DNA from: a virus
DNA: 23,646 bases
Direction: 5' to 3' (one strand)
IMG/VR virus record: IMGVR_UViG_3300010885_072136
Span: 1 to 23,646 of that record
The notes beneath the pieces are model-generated. The model was given only the letters and a program-made list of their open reading frames with translations, did no database searches and was not told the origin of the DNA. How positions within the stretch are numbered: the stretch's first letter is position 1; the number at the start of each line of letters is the position of its first letter. Made by a program: the position numbers and the translations under genes. Of the stretch, positions 1 through 6,745 are shown piece by piece.

Positions 1-1
1 A

Positions 2-2026
2 CTGATAGGTGAAAAAGGACCTGAGTGGGTGCTTAATGCTTCACAAATGAAAGACACTATTGAAAATGCTGGCATGACAGGTGTTAAGAATGTATTAGGT
101 AAATTGCCAGCTGCCGGAGGCGGCGGTGGTGGAAATATTAATTTAAAAGAAATTGCCAGCAGCATCAGCACATCAATTAGTTCTGTAACAAAAGCACCTG
201 CAGCCGCTAAATCTACAGCACCAATACCTACAGTAGTAGAACAGTCAATGTCTATGGGCAAAATGACTCTTAAAGATGATCAAAAGAAAATCTTTGATGA
301 GATGATGTCGCTTAGTGATACACAATCTAAAGCAAAATTAGAATCAATAAAAGCAGAACATCAAGCTGCTATTAACGCTAACAAAGCATCAACAGCAGCT
401 ATTGACGCTATGGAAGATAAGTTAGAAGCTGAAGGCAAAAATATTAAAGATATTTCAGCTGAAGATCGTAAAAAATATGACGAGTTAAGAAAACAACAAA
501 ACGAATCTTCAGATGCATGGAATAAGTCTGCAGAAGCAATTCGTGCAGCTGAAAAAGCAGAGTCTACAAGACTGAATCTTCAAAAGATGGGGTACGAAGT
601 AGGTGTTAAACAAGAAGAAGATAAAGCAAAAATAGTTGAAGAGCAAAGTGAAAAAATTAAAACTGACATTGCTAATGCATTGCCTGTTAAAGATATTGCT
701 GATAAAGTAGAAGAAGCAAAAACCGTATTATCTGATCACCAAAAATCAGTTTTAAAATATGCCTACGAAGATGCTGAAGGCAAACAGATGCAACTGGACA
801 ACCAGAAGAATCGCATTAAAGGCGAACTTAATAGCATTGCAGAAAAAAATAAACAAATTGAAGACATACAAAATGCAGCCGACGGTAAAGAACTAACTAA
901 TCGAGAAAAGAGCCGCATTGAACGACTGCAAAAAGAAATTGAAGGCGGAAAAGAAAGTTTAAAATTTAGAGAAGAAGAACTATTTGTATATCAGAATTTA
1001 GATAAACTAAAAGCTGAAAATGAAATTAAGGCTAAAACAGAAACAGCCACAGTTGTTGAAAAACAAAATGAAAAGATCACAGCTGATATTAAAGACGCAC
1101 TGGGTACAGCAACTGAAAAATTAACAGTTAATGATAAAGACGTAGATCCAAAGAGTGATGAAGGCAAAGCAGCACTTGACCAAATGGAAAAAGTCAAAAT
1201 ATTAATGCAATCTACTATGGGCGGCATTATAAAAGAGTTACCTAATGCATTAGGCACAGCAACTGAGAAACTAACAGTCAACGGTAAAGACGTAGATCCA
1301 AAGAGTGATGAAGGCAAAGCAGCACTTGACCAAATGGAAAAAGTCAAAGCTGAGATGGGTAAATTTTTTAAAGACGGTGTTAAGTCATTACCTACTAACG
1401 AAGCTGGCAAAGAAAAAGACTTTAGTAAAATTGTTGCAGGGCAAGATGCAGACATTAAAACAAAATATGACGAACTGTTTAAAGCAGTAAAAAATCCTTT
1501 TAGCGGTATTAAAAAAGATGAAGAAGTAGGTAAAGAAAAAGACTTTGGTAAGATTGGAGTAGAACAAGGTGCAGAAGCAGAAGCCAAAGCCAGATATGAC
1601 GCACTTAAAAAAAGTGCAAGCGGTGTTGAAGATAAGCAAGAAGCTAAACAAATACCTAACGTACCAAAAGCGTCATCAATTGGAATTGATTTAAATTCTA
1701 TAAACTTGCCAGGATTTGGACCGCAACTTAAATCGGGAACAGCATCTATACCTGAAAAGAAAGCCAGCCCTGGTAAGAAAATTAATCCAGAAACTGGAGA
1801 AGAATATACTCCAGTACCAGACAAAGCTGACAAACCAAAAAAAGAAGAAAAAGCATCTACTACGGAGACTGCAAGTAAGAAAGACGCTACCTTATCTGAC
1901 GTAGTCACTTCTTTAAATATGTTAAATAAACAGATGGGACAGCTTCTTTCTCAGCAAGACGAACTTGGAAGAAAACAAATTCAAGCCACGCAAGCTAACA
2001 GTTCCAACGTTTACGCTAAACAATAA
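2..2026 (+). CDS. Long coiled-coil virion protein with tape-measure-type motif (5' partial)
   Basis: The frame is open from base 2, so the gene starts upstream. A GTG at 29 with AAGGA at 15-19 could be read as a start, but it would cut off the motif LIGEKGPEWV encoded at bases 2-31. 'GE(K/R)GPE' motifs are common near the C-terminal parts of tail tape-measure and related long virion proteins. After a Gly-rich linker (near 115-135) comes a very Lys/Glu/Ala/Gln-rich stretch (about 280-1100) that should be a long alpha-helical coiled coil, then two internal repeat pairs (1097-1348 and about 1400-1620), a Pro/Lys-rich segment and a helical Gln-rich tail ending at TAA 2024-2026. No membrane segment is seen. 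The portal gene starts 5 bases later, so the two are probably co-transcribed. T4 has its tail-tube gene 19 here; this protein does not look like a tube protein. The function is inferred; a structural or tape-measure-like role is the best guess. Confidence 0.6.
   Translation: MIGEKGPEWVLNASQMKDTIENAGMTGVKNVLGKLPAAGGGGGGNINLKEIASSISTSISSVTKAPAAAKSTAPIPTVVEQSMSMGKMTLKDDQKKIFDEMMSLSDTQSKAKLESIKAEHQAAINANKASTAAIDAMEDKLEAEGKNIKDISAEDRKKYDELRKQQNESSDAWNKSAEAIRAAEKAESTRLNLQKMGYEVGVKQEEDKAKIVEEQSEKIKTDIANALPVKDIADKVEEAKTVLSDHQKSVLKYAYEDAEGKQMQLDNQKNRIKGELNSIAEKNKQIEDIQNAADGKELTNREKSRIERLQKEIEGGKESLKFREEELFVYQNLDKLKAENEIKAKTETATVVEKQNEKITADIKDALGTATEKLTVNDKDVDPKSDEGKAALDQMEKVKILMQSTMGGIIKELPNALGTATEKLTVNGKDVDPKSDEGKAALDQMEKVKAEMGKFFKDGVKSLPTNEAGKEKDFSKIVAGQDADIKTKYDELFKAVKNPFSGIKKDEEVGKEKDFGKIGVEQGAEAEAKARYDALKKSASGVEDKQEAKQIPNVPKASSIGIDLNSINLPGFGPQLKSGTASIPEKKASPGKKINPETGEEYTPVPDKADKPKKEEKASTTETASKKDATLSDVVTSLNMLNKQMGQLLSQQDELGRKQIQATQANSSNVYAKQ
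1097..1348 (+). repeat. Direct repeat pair, period 150 bp, inside the coiled-coil gene
   Basis: Bases 1097-1198 and 1247-1348 are near-identical, and almost perfectly so from about 1133 onward in the first copy. Both encode a 34-residue unit beginning ALGTATEKLTVN and containing KDVDPKSDEGKAAL. The 150-bp period keeps the reading frame. It looks like a recent in-frame duplication that lengthens the protein. Confidence 0.9.
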
Positions 2027-2031
2027 AAATT

Positions 2032-3756
2032 ATGAGTTGGAAAAAATACTTCACACCTGTTAATGTTAATAACAACCCGTCTTCGGGTCCGTTGACTAAC
2101 ACTGGCGGCATGGGACCTGCACGTAAAAACTACAGTAGTTTCTTACCAGATGTGTATACAGGAGCTCCTAATAGAGTTGAACGTTATCTGCAATACGATA
2201 CAATGGACATGGACAGCGAAGTTAATGCTGCCTTAGACATTATTGCTGAATTTTGCAGCCAAAAAAACAGAGAAAATCAAACACCGTTTCATTTGTTCTT
2301 TAAAAGCAAAGCAACTAACAGCGAAATTAGCATTTTAAGAGAATACTTACAACAGTGGGCAAAGTTACAAAATTTTGAAACCCGCATATTTAGAATTGTA
2401 CGCAACGTATTCAAGTACGGTGATGCATTTTTTATTCGTGATCCTGAAACTAAGAAATGGTTCTATGTTGATGCCGCCAAGATTGTTAAAATTATAGTTA
2501 ACGAAAGCGAAGGTAAAACTCCCGAGCAATATGTTATCCGTGACTTAAATCCTAACTTTATGGATCTTGTTACTACAACTATTAATCCTAATACTACAAA
2601 TACCAATAACAGAGGCACTGCTTACGTAGCAGGTGGTCAAGCTGCTCGAGGAATGACAGGAGCCTATCCTGCATCAAGTAGCAGTTCTACAAGATTTGAT
2701 ATTCAACAAAATGAATTAGCAATAGATGCTGACCACGTTATTCACCTAAGCCTGTCCGAAGGATTAGACAATAACTTTCCGTTTGGCAACAGCTTGCTGG
2801 AAAGTGTATTCAAAGTATATAAGCAAAAAGAATTATTAGAAGATGCTATTCTAATATATCGCATACAACGTGCTCCGGAAAGACGTATTTTTTACATTGA
2901 CGTTGGAAATATGCCCAGCCACTTAGCCATGGGCTTTGTTGAAAGGGTAAAAAATGAAATACACCAAAGAAGAATACCAAGTGCTACTGGTGGTTCTACT
3001 AATGTTATTGATTCAGCATATAACCCGTTGTCTATTAATGAAGATTACTTCTTCCCAACTACCGCTGAAGGACGAGGAAGTAAAGTTGAAACTCTACCAG
3101 GAGGCACGAATCTTGGCGAGATTGATGACCTAAAATACTTTACTAACAAGTTATTCCGTGGTTTACGTATCCCAAGTAGCTACTTACCAACAGGTGCAGA
3201 TGACGGTGCAGCGCAGTATAATGATGGTCGAGTGGGCACAGCATACATTCAAGAACTGCGTTTTAACAACTACTGTATGCGTCTGCAGAGTCTAATGCAA
3301 GATCAGTTTGATCAAGAATTTAAACTGTATTTGTATGAAAGAGGTATCAACATTGATTCAAGTTTGTTTGAATTAAAGTTTCAGCCTCCACAAAACTTTG
3401 CAACTTATCGTCAAGCAGAACTTGATAACCAACGTATTAACACATACGGTACTATTTCACAACAAACTTATATCTCAAAACGTTTTGCTTTAAAGCGTTA
3501 CTTAGGATTAAGCGAAGAAGAAATTGCAGAAAACGAACGCCTATGGGCAGAAGAAAACGGCAAAGGTGCACCTACAACAACTAATTCCAGTGGCGAATTA
3601 CGTGGCGTTGGAGTAAGCCAAGCTGGGATAGAATCTGATACTACTGCATTAGGTGACGCAGTGCCACCACCAGGAATGCCAGATGCTACAGGCGCACCGG
3701 CTCCGGGAGCACCAGCACCAGCACCAGCTGCTCCGGCAACTCCGCCCGCAGCATAA
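2032..3756 (+). CDS. 20: Portal vertex protein (T4 gp20 family)
   Basis: This 574-residue protein is the dodecameric portal at the unique head vertex: it starts prohead assembly, is the channel for DNA packaging and later joins the neck. T4-family signatures include RIQRAPERRIFYIDVGNMP (from residue about 277), LPGGTNLGEIDDLKYF (from about 355) and the following FRGLRIPSSYLP. Upstream, MDMDSEVNAALDIIAEFC (about 60-80) matches the conserved N-terminal wing region. It is slightly longer than T4 gp20 (524), mostly through a Ser/Thr/Asn-rich insert near residues 185-225 and a low-complexity Pro/Ala/Gly tail over the last 35 residues. ATG 2032 follows the upstream stop by 5 bases with no clear Shine-Dalgarno, which suggests translational coupling. 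The stop TAA at 3754-3756 lies 8 bases before the next ATG. Confidence 0.96.
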   Translation: MSWKKYFTPVNVNNNPSSGPLTNTGGMGPARKNYSSFLPDVYTGAPNRVERYLQYDTMDMDSEVNAALDIIAEFCSQKNRENQTPFHLFFKSKATNSEISILREYLQQWAKLQNFETRIFRIVRNVFKYGDAFFIRDPETKKWFYVDAAKIVKIIVNESEGKTPEQYVIRDLNPNFMDLVTTTINPNTTNTNNRGTAYVAGGQAARGMTGAYPASSSSSTRFDIQQNELAIDADHVIHLSLSEGLDNNFPFGNSLLESVFKVYKQKELLEDAILIYRIQRAPERRIFYIDVGNMPSHLAMGFVERVKNEIHQRRIPSATGGSTNVIDSAYNPLSINEDYFFPTTAEGRGSKVETLPGGTNLGEIDDLKYFTNKLFRGLRIPSSYLPTGADDGAAQYNDGRVGTAYIQELRFNNYCMRLQSLMQDQFDQEFKLYLYERGINIDSSLFELKFQPPQNFATYRQAELDNQRINTYGTISQQTYISKRFALKRYLGLSEEEIAENERLWAEENGKGAPTTTNSSGELRGVGVSQAGIESDTTALGDAVPPPGMPDATGAPAPGAPAPAPAAPATPPAA

Positions 3757-3764
3757 ATATTATT

Positions 3765-4004
3765 ATGATACTTCGCGAATTATTTTACATAGATAAAGAT
3801 ATCAAAGCTATATCGGATAACCTACGTTACGATGGTGCTCGTGACTCTACTTCTATGAAAAAAGATGACACACGAAAAACAAAATTAACTCTTAAGCAAA
3901 TTAACGAGTTACGTAAAGCGAGCGAACAACACATTCTTGAACAAGAAAAAGAGTTGGAATTTGTAGAACAAATGTACAAAGCACCAGCACAACCAGCAGC
4001 TTAA
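3765..4004 (+). CDS. Small conserved-type head-module protein between portal and prohead core
   Basis: A 79-residue, strongly charged protein, probably mostly helical. Its core LTLKQINELRKASEQ is followed by a Glu/Lys-rich helix and a short Ala/Pro tail (APAQPAA) that echoes the Pro/Ala tail of the portal. It lacks a visible Shine-Dalgarno and starts 8 bases after the portal stop, so it is probably translationally coupled. T4 has the small core genes 67 and 68 between 20 and 21; this gene shares that position, but I cannot claim sequence identity with either. A minor prohead-core or portal-associated role is inferred from position only. Confidence 0.7.
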   Translation: MILRELFYIDKDIKAISDNLRYDGARDSTSMKKDDTRKTKLTLKQINELRKASEQHILEQEKELEFVEQMYKAPAQPAA

Positions 4005-4053
4005 ATTAAAAAAGCTAAAAAAACGCCATATTGCAGTATATTTTACAGTTTTG

Positions 4054-4061
4054 TGTAAATA
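4054..4061 (+). promoter_or_regulatory. T4-type late promoter-like octamer
   Basis: TGTAAATA matches the T4 late promoter box TATAAATA at 7 of 8 positions. It sits in the only sizeable gap (4005-4101) of the upstream head operon, 41 bases before the next ATG, which leaves room for a short leader. It would be read by a host RNA polymerase carrying phage late factors (gp55/gp33 type). Such an octamer is easily found by chance in AT-rich DNA. Confidence 0.4.
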
Positions 4062-4090
4062 TATTCGACAGCCTTGCACAATACAATCAT

Positions 4091-4096
4091 AGGAGA
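4091..4096 (+). promoter_or_regulatory. Strong ribosome binding site (AGGAGA)
   Basis: AGGAGA ends 5 bases before ATG 4102. Unlike its two upstream neighbours, which lack a clear site, this gene has a strong one. This fits the high copy number expected of a prohead core protein. Confidence 0.8.
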
Positions 4097-4101
4097 CAAA
4101 C

Positions 4102-4986
4102 ATGACTGATCGATCAAAGTTCGAGCAGATGCTCGAGTATCTAATTTCTGAAGAACAAGACAAAGCCAAAGAGCTTTTCCATCAACTTGTAGTTGAAAAA
4201 TCACGTGAAATTTACGAAACTATTCTTTCCGAAGACTTCGAAGATCTTGAAGAAAAGAAAGACGAAGATGACGAAGAAGAAGTAAAAGAAGTAGCTGATG
4301 ATGAAGATGACGAAGACAAAGTTGAAGAGAATTTTGGCTTTGGAGAAGCAGACGACGAAGAAGAATTCGGCAGCGATGCAACTGATGATTTTACCGGCGA
4401 TATCGAAGCTGGTGATGATGAAGGTGACATGGACGACATGGGCGGCGAAGGCGACATTGAAGATCGCGTAGTTGACCTTGAAGATGCACTTGACGACCTT
4501 AAAGCAGAATTTGAAAAAATGATGGGCGGTGAGGACGACATGGGCGACATGGGCGATGAAGAAGGTATGGACGACATGGGCGGTGACGACATGGGCGGTA
4601 TGGACGATGAAGAAGAAGTTAAAGACAGCTTCAGCATCAGCGACAACTTCATGCGCGAATACATTGAAAAAGTTACTATGCCAAAGCACGGTGATGACGG
4701 CGTTAACAACAAGTCTATCGTAGCGAAAGCAAACAATATGGGCGGCACAACTGCTAATATTGTAAAAGGTGGCACAAGCGAAAGCGGTGGCACAAAAGGT
4801 GGATTAGCAAATCCATCTACTAAAGAAGAAAACTTTGGTAACATCAACGTGCCAGGTGGCAATGCAGGTAAAACAGCATTCAAGAAGAAAGAGCCAGGAC
4901 ACGGTGCAGAACGTAAAGGTAACGGCGACAACGGTGATAAGGGCGCAGGCTCTCCAATCAACGGTGCTCCAGGCCGAGCCAAATAA
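4102..4986 (+). CDS. 67: Acidic prohead core protein (gp67 position)
   Basis: A 294-residue protein of three visible parts. Residues 1-45 are helical (EQMLEYLISEEQDKAKELF and on to KSREIYETIL) and resemble in pattern the N-terminus of T4 gp67. Residues about 46-175 are extremely acidic, with long Asp/Glu runs and a Met-Gly-Asp low-complexity stretch near 108-170. The C-terminal third is Gly/Asn/Lys-rich and basic at the end. T4 gp67 is a small, acidic, abundant prohead core protein cleaved by gp21; this one is over three times longer. Position between portal and protease, acidity and a strong ribosome site support the call. I see no perfect (L/I)-x-E|(A/G/S) protease site in it. The family assignment is an inference from position and composition. 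Confidence 0.55.
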   Translation: MTDRSKFEQMLEYLISEEQDKAKELFHQLVVEKSREIYETILSEDFEDLEEKKDEDDEEEVKEVADDEDDEDKVEENFGFGEADDEEEFGSDATDDFTGDIEAGDDEGDMDDMGGEGDIEDRVVDLEDALDDLKAEFEKMMGGEDDMGDMGDEEGMDDMGGDDMGGMDDEEEVKDSFSISDNFMREYIEKVTMPKHGDDGVNNKSIVAKANNMGGTTANIVKGGTSESGGTKGGLANPSTKEENFGNINVPGGNAGKTAFKKKEPGHGAERKGNGDNGDKGAGSPINGAPGRAK

Positions 4987-4996
4987 GGTTAGATAG

Positions 4997-5626
4997 ATGA
5001 ACTATCTTCGAGAAAATTTGAGTTTTGACCAGGCAAGAATAGTCGTTGAATCCGACTCTGCTGATGGTGGCAAAAATCTTTATATGAAAGGTATTTGCAT
5101 TCAAGGCGGCGTTAGGAATCAGAATCAGCGTGTTTATCCTGTCAATGAGATTGGTAAGGCTGTCAAAACCCTGAACGATCAACTTGCAGGTGGATACTCA
5201 GTACTCGGAGAAGTAGATCATCCAGATGACCTAAGAATCAACCTTGATCGTGTAAGCCATATGATCACAGAAATGTGGATGGAAGGCCCTAACGGTTACG
5301 GTAAACTTAAAATCCTTCCTACACCGATGGGACAACTTGTCAAATCGATGTTAGAAAGTTCAGTTAAGTTAGGAGTTTCGTCACGCGGATCTGGAAACGT
5401 CAAAGAAGACGGTTCCGGTGAAGTGAGCGATTTTGAGATTATCACAGTAGATGTGGTAGCTCAACCAAGTGCTCCAGGAGCGTATCCTACACCAATCTAC
5501 GAACACCTCATGAACAATCGTGGCGGTTATAGTAGCCTTCGTATAGCGAAGGAAGTGCAGGGCGATCCTAAGGCGCAAAAATATCTAAAAGAGAGCTTAT
5601 TGAAAATAATAAGCGGACTCCAATAA
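4997..5626 (+). CDS. 21: Prohead core maturation protease (T4 gp21 family)
   Basis: This 209-residue serine protease assembles inside the prohead and, once activated, cleaves scaffold, core and capsid proteins before DNA packaging. Visible family features are GKNLYMKGICIQGG near the N-terminus, GEVDHP with the likely catalytic His75, LGVSSRGSG with the likely nucleophile Ser128 or Ser129, and DFEIITVDVVAQPSAPGA containing a conserved Asp region. Near the C-terminus, L197-K198-E199|S200 fits the T4 consensus (L/I)-x-E|(A/G/S), suggesting self-cleavage that removes the last 10 residues. Length matches T4 gp21 (212). ATG 4997 follows the upstream TAA by 10 bases, with an AAGG element at 4985-4988 that overlaps that stop. 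The scaffold gene starts 13 bases after this gene. Confidence 0.95.
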   Translation: MNYLRENLSFDQARIVVESDSADGGKNLYMKGICIQGGVRNQNQRVYPVNEIGKAVKTLNDQLAGGYSVLGEVDHPDDLRINLDRVSHMITEMWMEGPNGYGKLKILPTPMGQLVKSMLESSVKLGVSSRGSGNVKEDGSGEVSDFEIITVDVVAQPSAPGAYPTPIYEHLMNNRGGYSSLRIAKEVQGDPKAQKYLKESLLKIISGLQ

Positions 5627-5639
5627 AGAGGAGAATCAC

Positions 5640-6626
5640 ATGTTGGAAGCACTAAAATCTCTGTTTGAAAATAATGTGGTTTCTGAAGATGTCAGAGCAG
5701 AAATTGAATCTGCTTGGGAATCTCGCATTGTCGAGAACCGTACCCAAGTAACTCAACAACTAAGAGAAGAATTCGCACAACGCTACGAGCATGACAAACA
5801 AGTTATGGTTGAAGCAATTGATCGCATGTTGGGCGACCAACTACGCGAAGAAATTTCTCAATTTGTTGAGGATCGTAATCAACTTGCCGAAGCTAAAGCT
5901 AAGGTAGTTGCTAAGTCTAAGAAAGATGCTGAGAAGATGAAAGAATTTATCATTCGTCAACTATCAACAGAAGTCAAAGACCTACACGAAGATCAGAAAC
6001 AAATGGCTGACAAGTTTATTAAACTTGAACAGTTTGTTGTAGAAGCTCTTGCACAAGAAATTGCAGAATTTCATATAGACAAAAAAGACATTGCAGAAAC
6101 AAAAGTACGCTTGATCCGTGAAGGAAGAGATGCTTTTGCCAAAGTAAAAGGACAATTCATCCAACGTGCAGCTAAACTTGTTGAAAATACAGTTGAAACA
6201 ACTCTGTCATCAGAGATTGGTCAACTAAAAGAAGACATTGAAACTGCTCGTCAAAACGACTTTGGTCGTAAGTTGTTCGAATCGTTTGCTAATGAATATC
6301 AAACAAGTTACCTGAACGAAAGATCAGAAACAAGTAAATTGCTCAGGGTTATAAACCTGAAAGAGTTAGAAGTTGCACAAGCACGTAATGATGCTTCGCA
6401 GGCGCAACAACTCGCAGAAAGCAAAGAATACAAAATTAAGGCTCTGGTGGAGAGCAAAGAACGACAAGAAGTTATGAATGAACTCATTGCTCCGTTAAAC
6501 GGAAGTCAAAAGCAGATCATGACAGAACTACTTGAAAGTGTACAAACAACAAAATTACGTAGTAGTTTTGACAAGTACTTGTCAGCAGTAGTTGCTGGCG
6601 AAGCTCCACAAAACGTAAGGCACTGA
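5640..6626 (+). CDS. 22: Prohead scaffold (core) protein (T4 gp22 family)
   Basis: A 328-residue, almost wholly alpha-helical, charged protein, the expected form of the gp22 major scaffold that shapes the prohead and is then degraded. The segment LIAPLNGSQKQIMTELLES followed by FDKYLSAVV (about 282-318) resembles the gp22 C-terminal region (T4: LTESQKEKVVALVEGM, then FSSKLSAIVEM). Six sites fit the gp21 consensus (L/I)-x-E|(A/G/S): after E84, E161, E214, E260, E271 and E299. A strong AGAGGAGA site precedes ATG 5640. The annotated frame ends at TGA 6624-6626, but an overlapping frame continues with scaffold-like sequence to 6733 (separate entry), so this C-terminus may be truncated by a 1-base deletion or bypassed by frameshifting. 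Confidence 0.88.
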   Translation: MLEALKSLFENNVVSEDVRAEIESAWESRIVENRTQVTQQLREEFAQRYEHDKQVMVEAIDRMLGDQLREEISQFVEDRNQLAEAKAKVVAKSKKDAEKMKEFIIRQLSTEVKDLHEDQKQMADKFIKLEQFVVEALAQEIAEFHIDKKDIAETKVRLIREGRDAFAKVKGQFIQRAAKLVENTVETTLSSEIGQLKEDIETARQNDFGRKLFESFANEYQTSYLNERSETSKLLRVINLKELEVAQARNDASQAQQLAESKEYKIKALVESKERQEVMNELIAPLNGSQKQIMTELLESVQTTKLRSSFDKYLSAVVAGEAPQNVRH

Positions 6627-6733
6627 TAGAGGCAAAAGAGATAACAGGAAATAAAATTCCGAACAGCGCAAGTAGTAGCGAGACTGATAATAATATCATC
6701 GATATACGTAAGCTCGCTGGTTTAAAAATTTAA
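6627..6733 (+). other. Open -1-frame continuation of the scaffold gene
   Basis: In the frame one base behind gp22, sequence is open from 6572 to TAA 6731-6733. Past the gp22 stop it reads EAKEITGNKIPNS, then SETDNN, then IIDIRKLAGLKI. There is no ATG, GTG or TTG in this frame, so it cannot easily be a separate gene. Across the junction it creates A-L-I-E|A, a perfect gp21-type cleavage site. Its stop overlaps the gp23 ribosome site, the normal spacing for this operon. The simplest reading is that it is the true gp22 C-terminus, disconnected by a single missing base (for example in the A-run 6610-6613) or joined by ribosomal frameshifting. No canonical slippery heptamer is visible. Confidence 0.55.
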
Positions 6734-6738
6734 GGAGA
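6732..6738 (+). promoter_or_regulatory. Strong ribosome binding site of the capsid gene (AAGGAGA)
   Basis: AAGGAGA lies 7 bases before ATG 6746 in an A/T-rich, probably unstructured context. It fixes the capsid start and fits very high expression. Confidence 0.85.
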
Positions 6739-6745
6739 AATTTAA

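Noticed and set aside
29-31. GTG at 29 as the true start of the first gene
   Set aside because: The frame is open to base 2 and the upstream codons complete a LIGEKGPEWV motif, so the gene very probably begins before the window.
991-1908. Opposite-strand ORF of 305 codons in the coiled-coil gene
   Set aside because: A Ser/Leu/Phe-rich shadow of Lys/Glu/Ala codons; the repeat pair on the + strand repeats in it too, and the + frame has clear protein features.
3752-3759. Late-promoter-like CATAAATA at the end of the portal gene
   Set aside because: It overlaps the portal stop and lies 5 bases before the next ATG, so a transcript from it would begin within that gene. Probably chance AT-rich sequence, though it could in principle serve the gene at 4102.
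4212-4982. Opposite-strand ORF of 256 codons over the acidic core gene
   Set aside because: Its long Ser/Pro runs are the complement of Asp/Glu/Met-Gly codons; no start signal.
6603-6620. Canonical -1 slippery heptamer at the end of gp22
   Set aside because: The in-frame codons CCA CAA AAC GTA do not give an X XXY YYZ heptamer, so programmed frameshifting of the classic type is not supported; a missing base is more likely.
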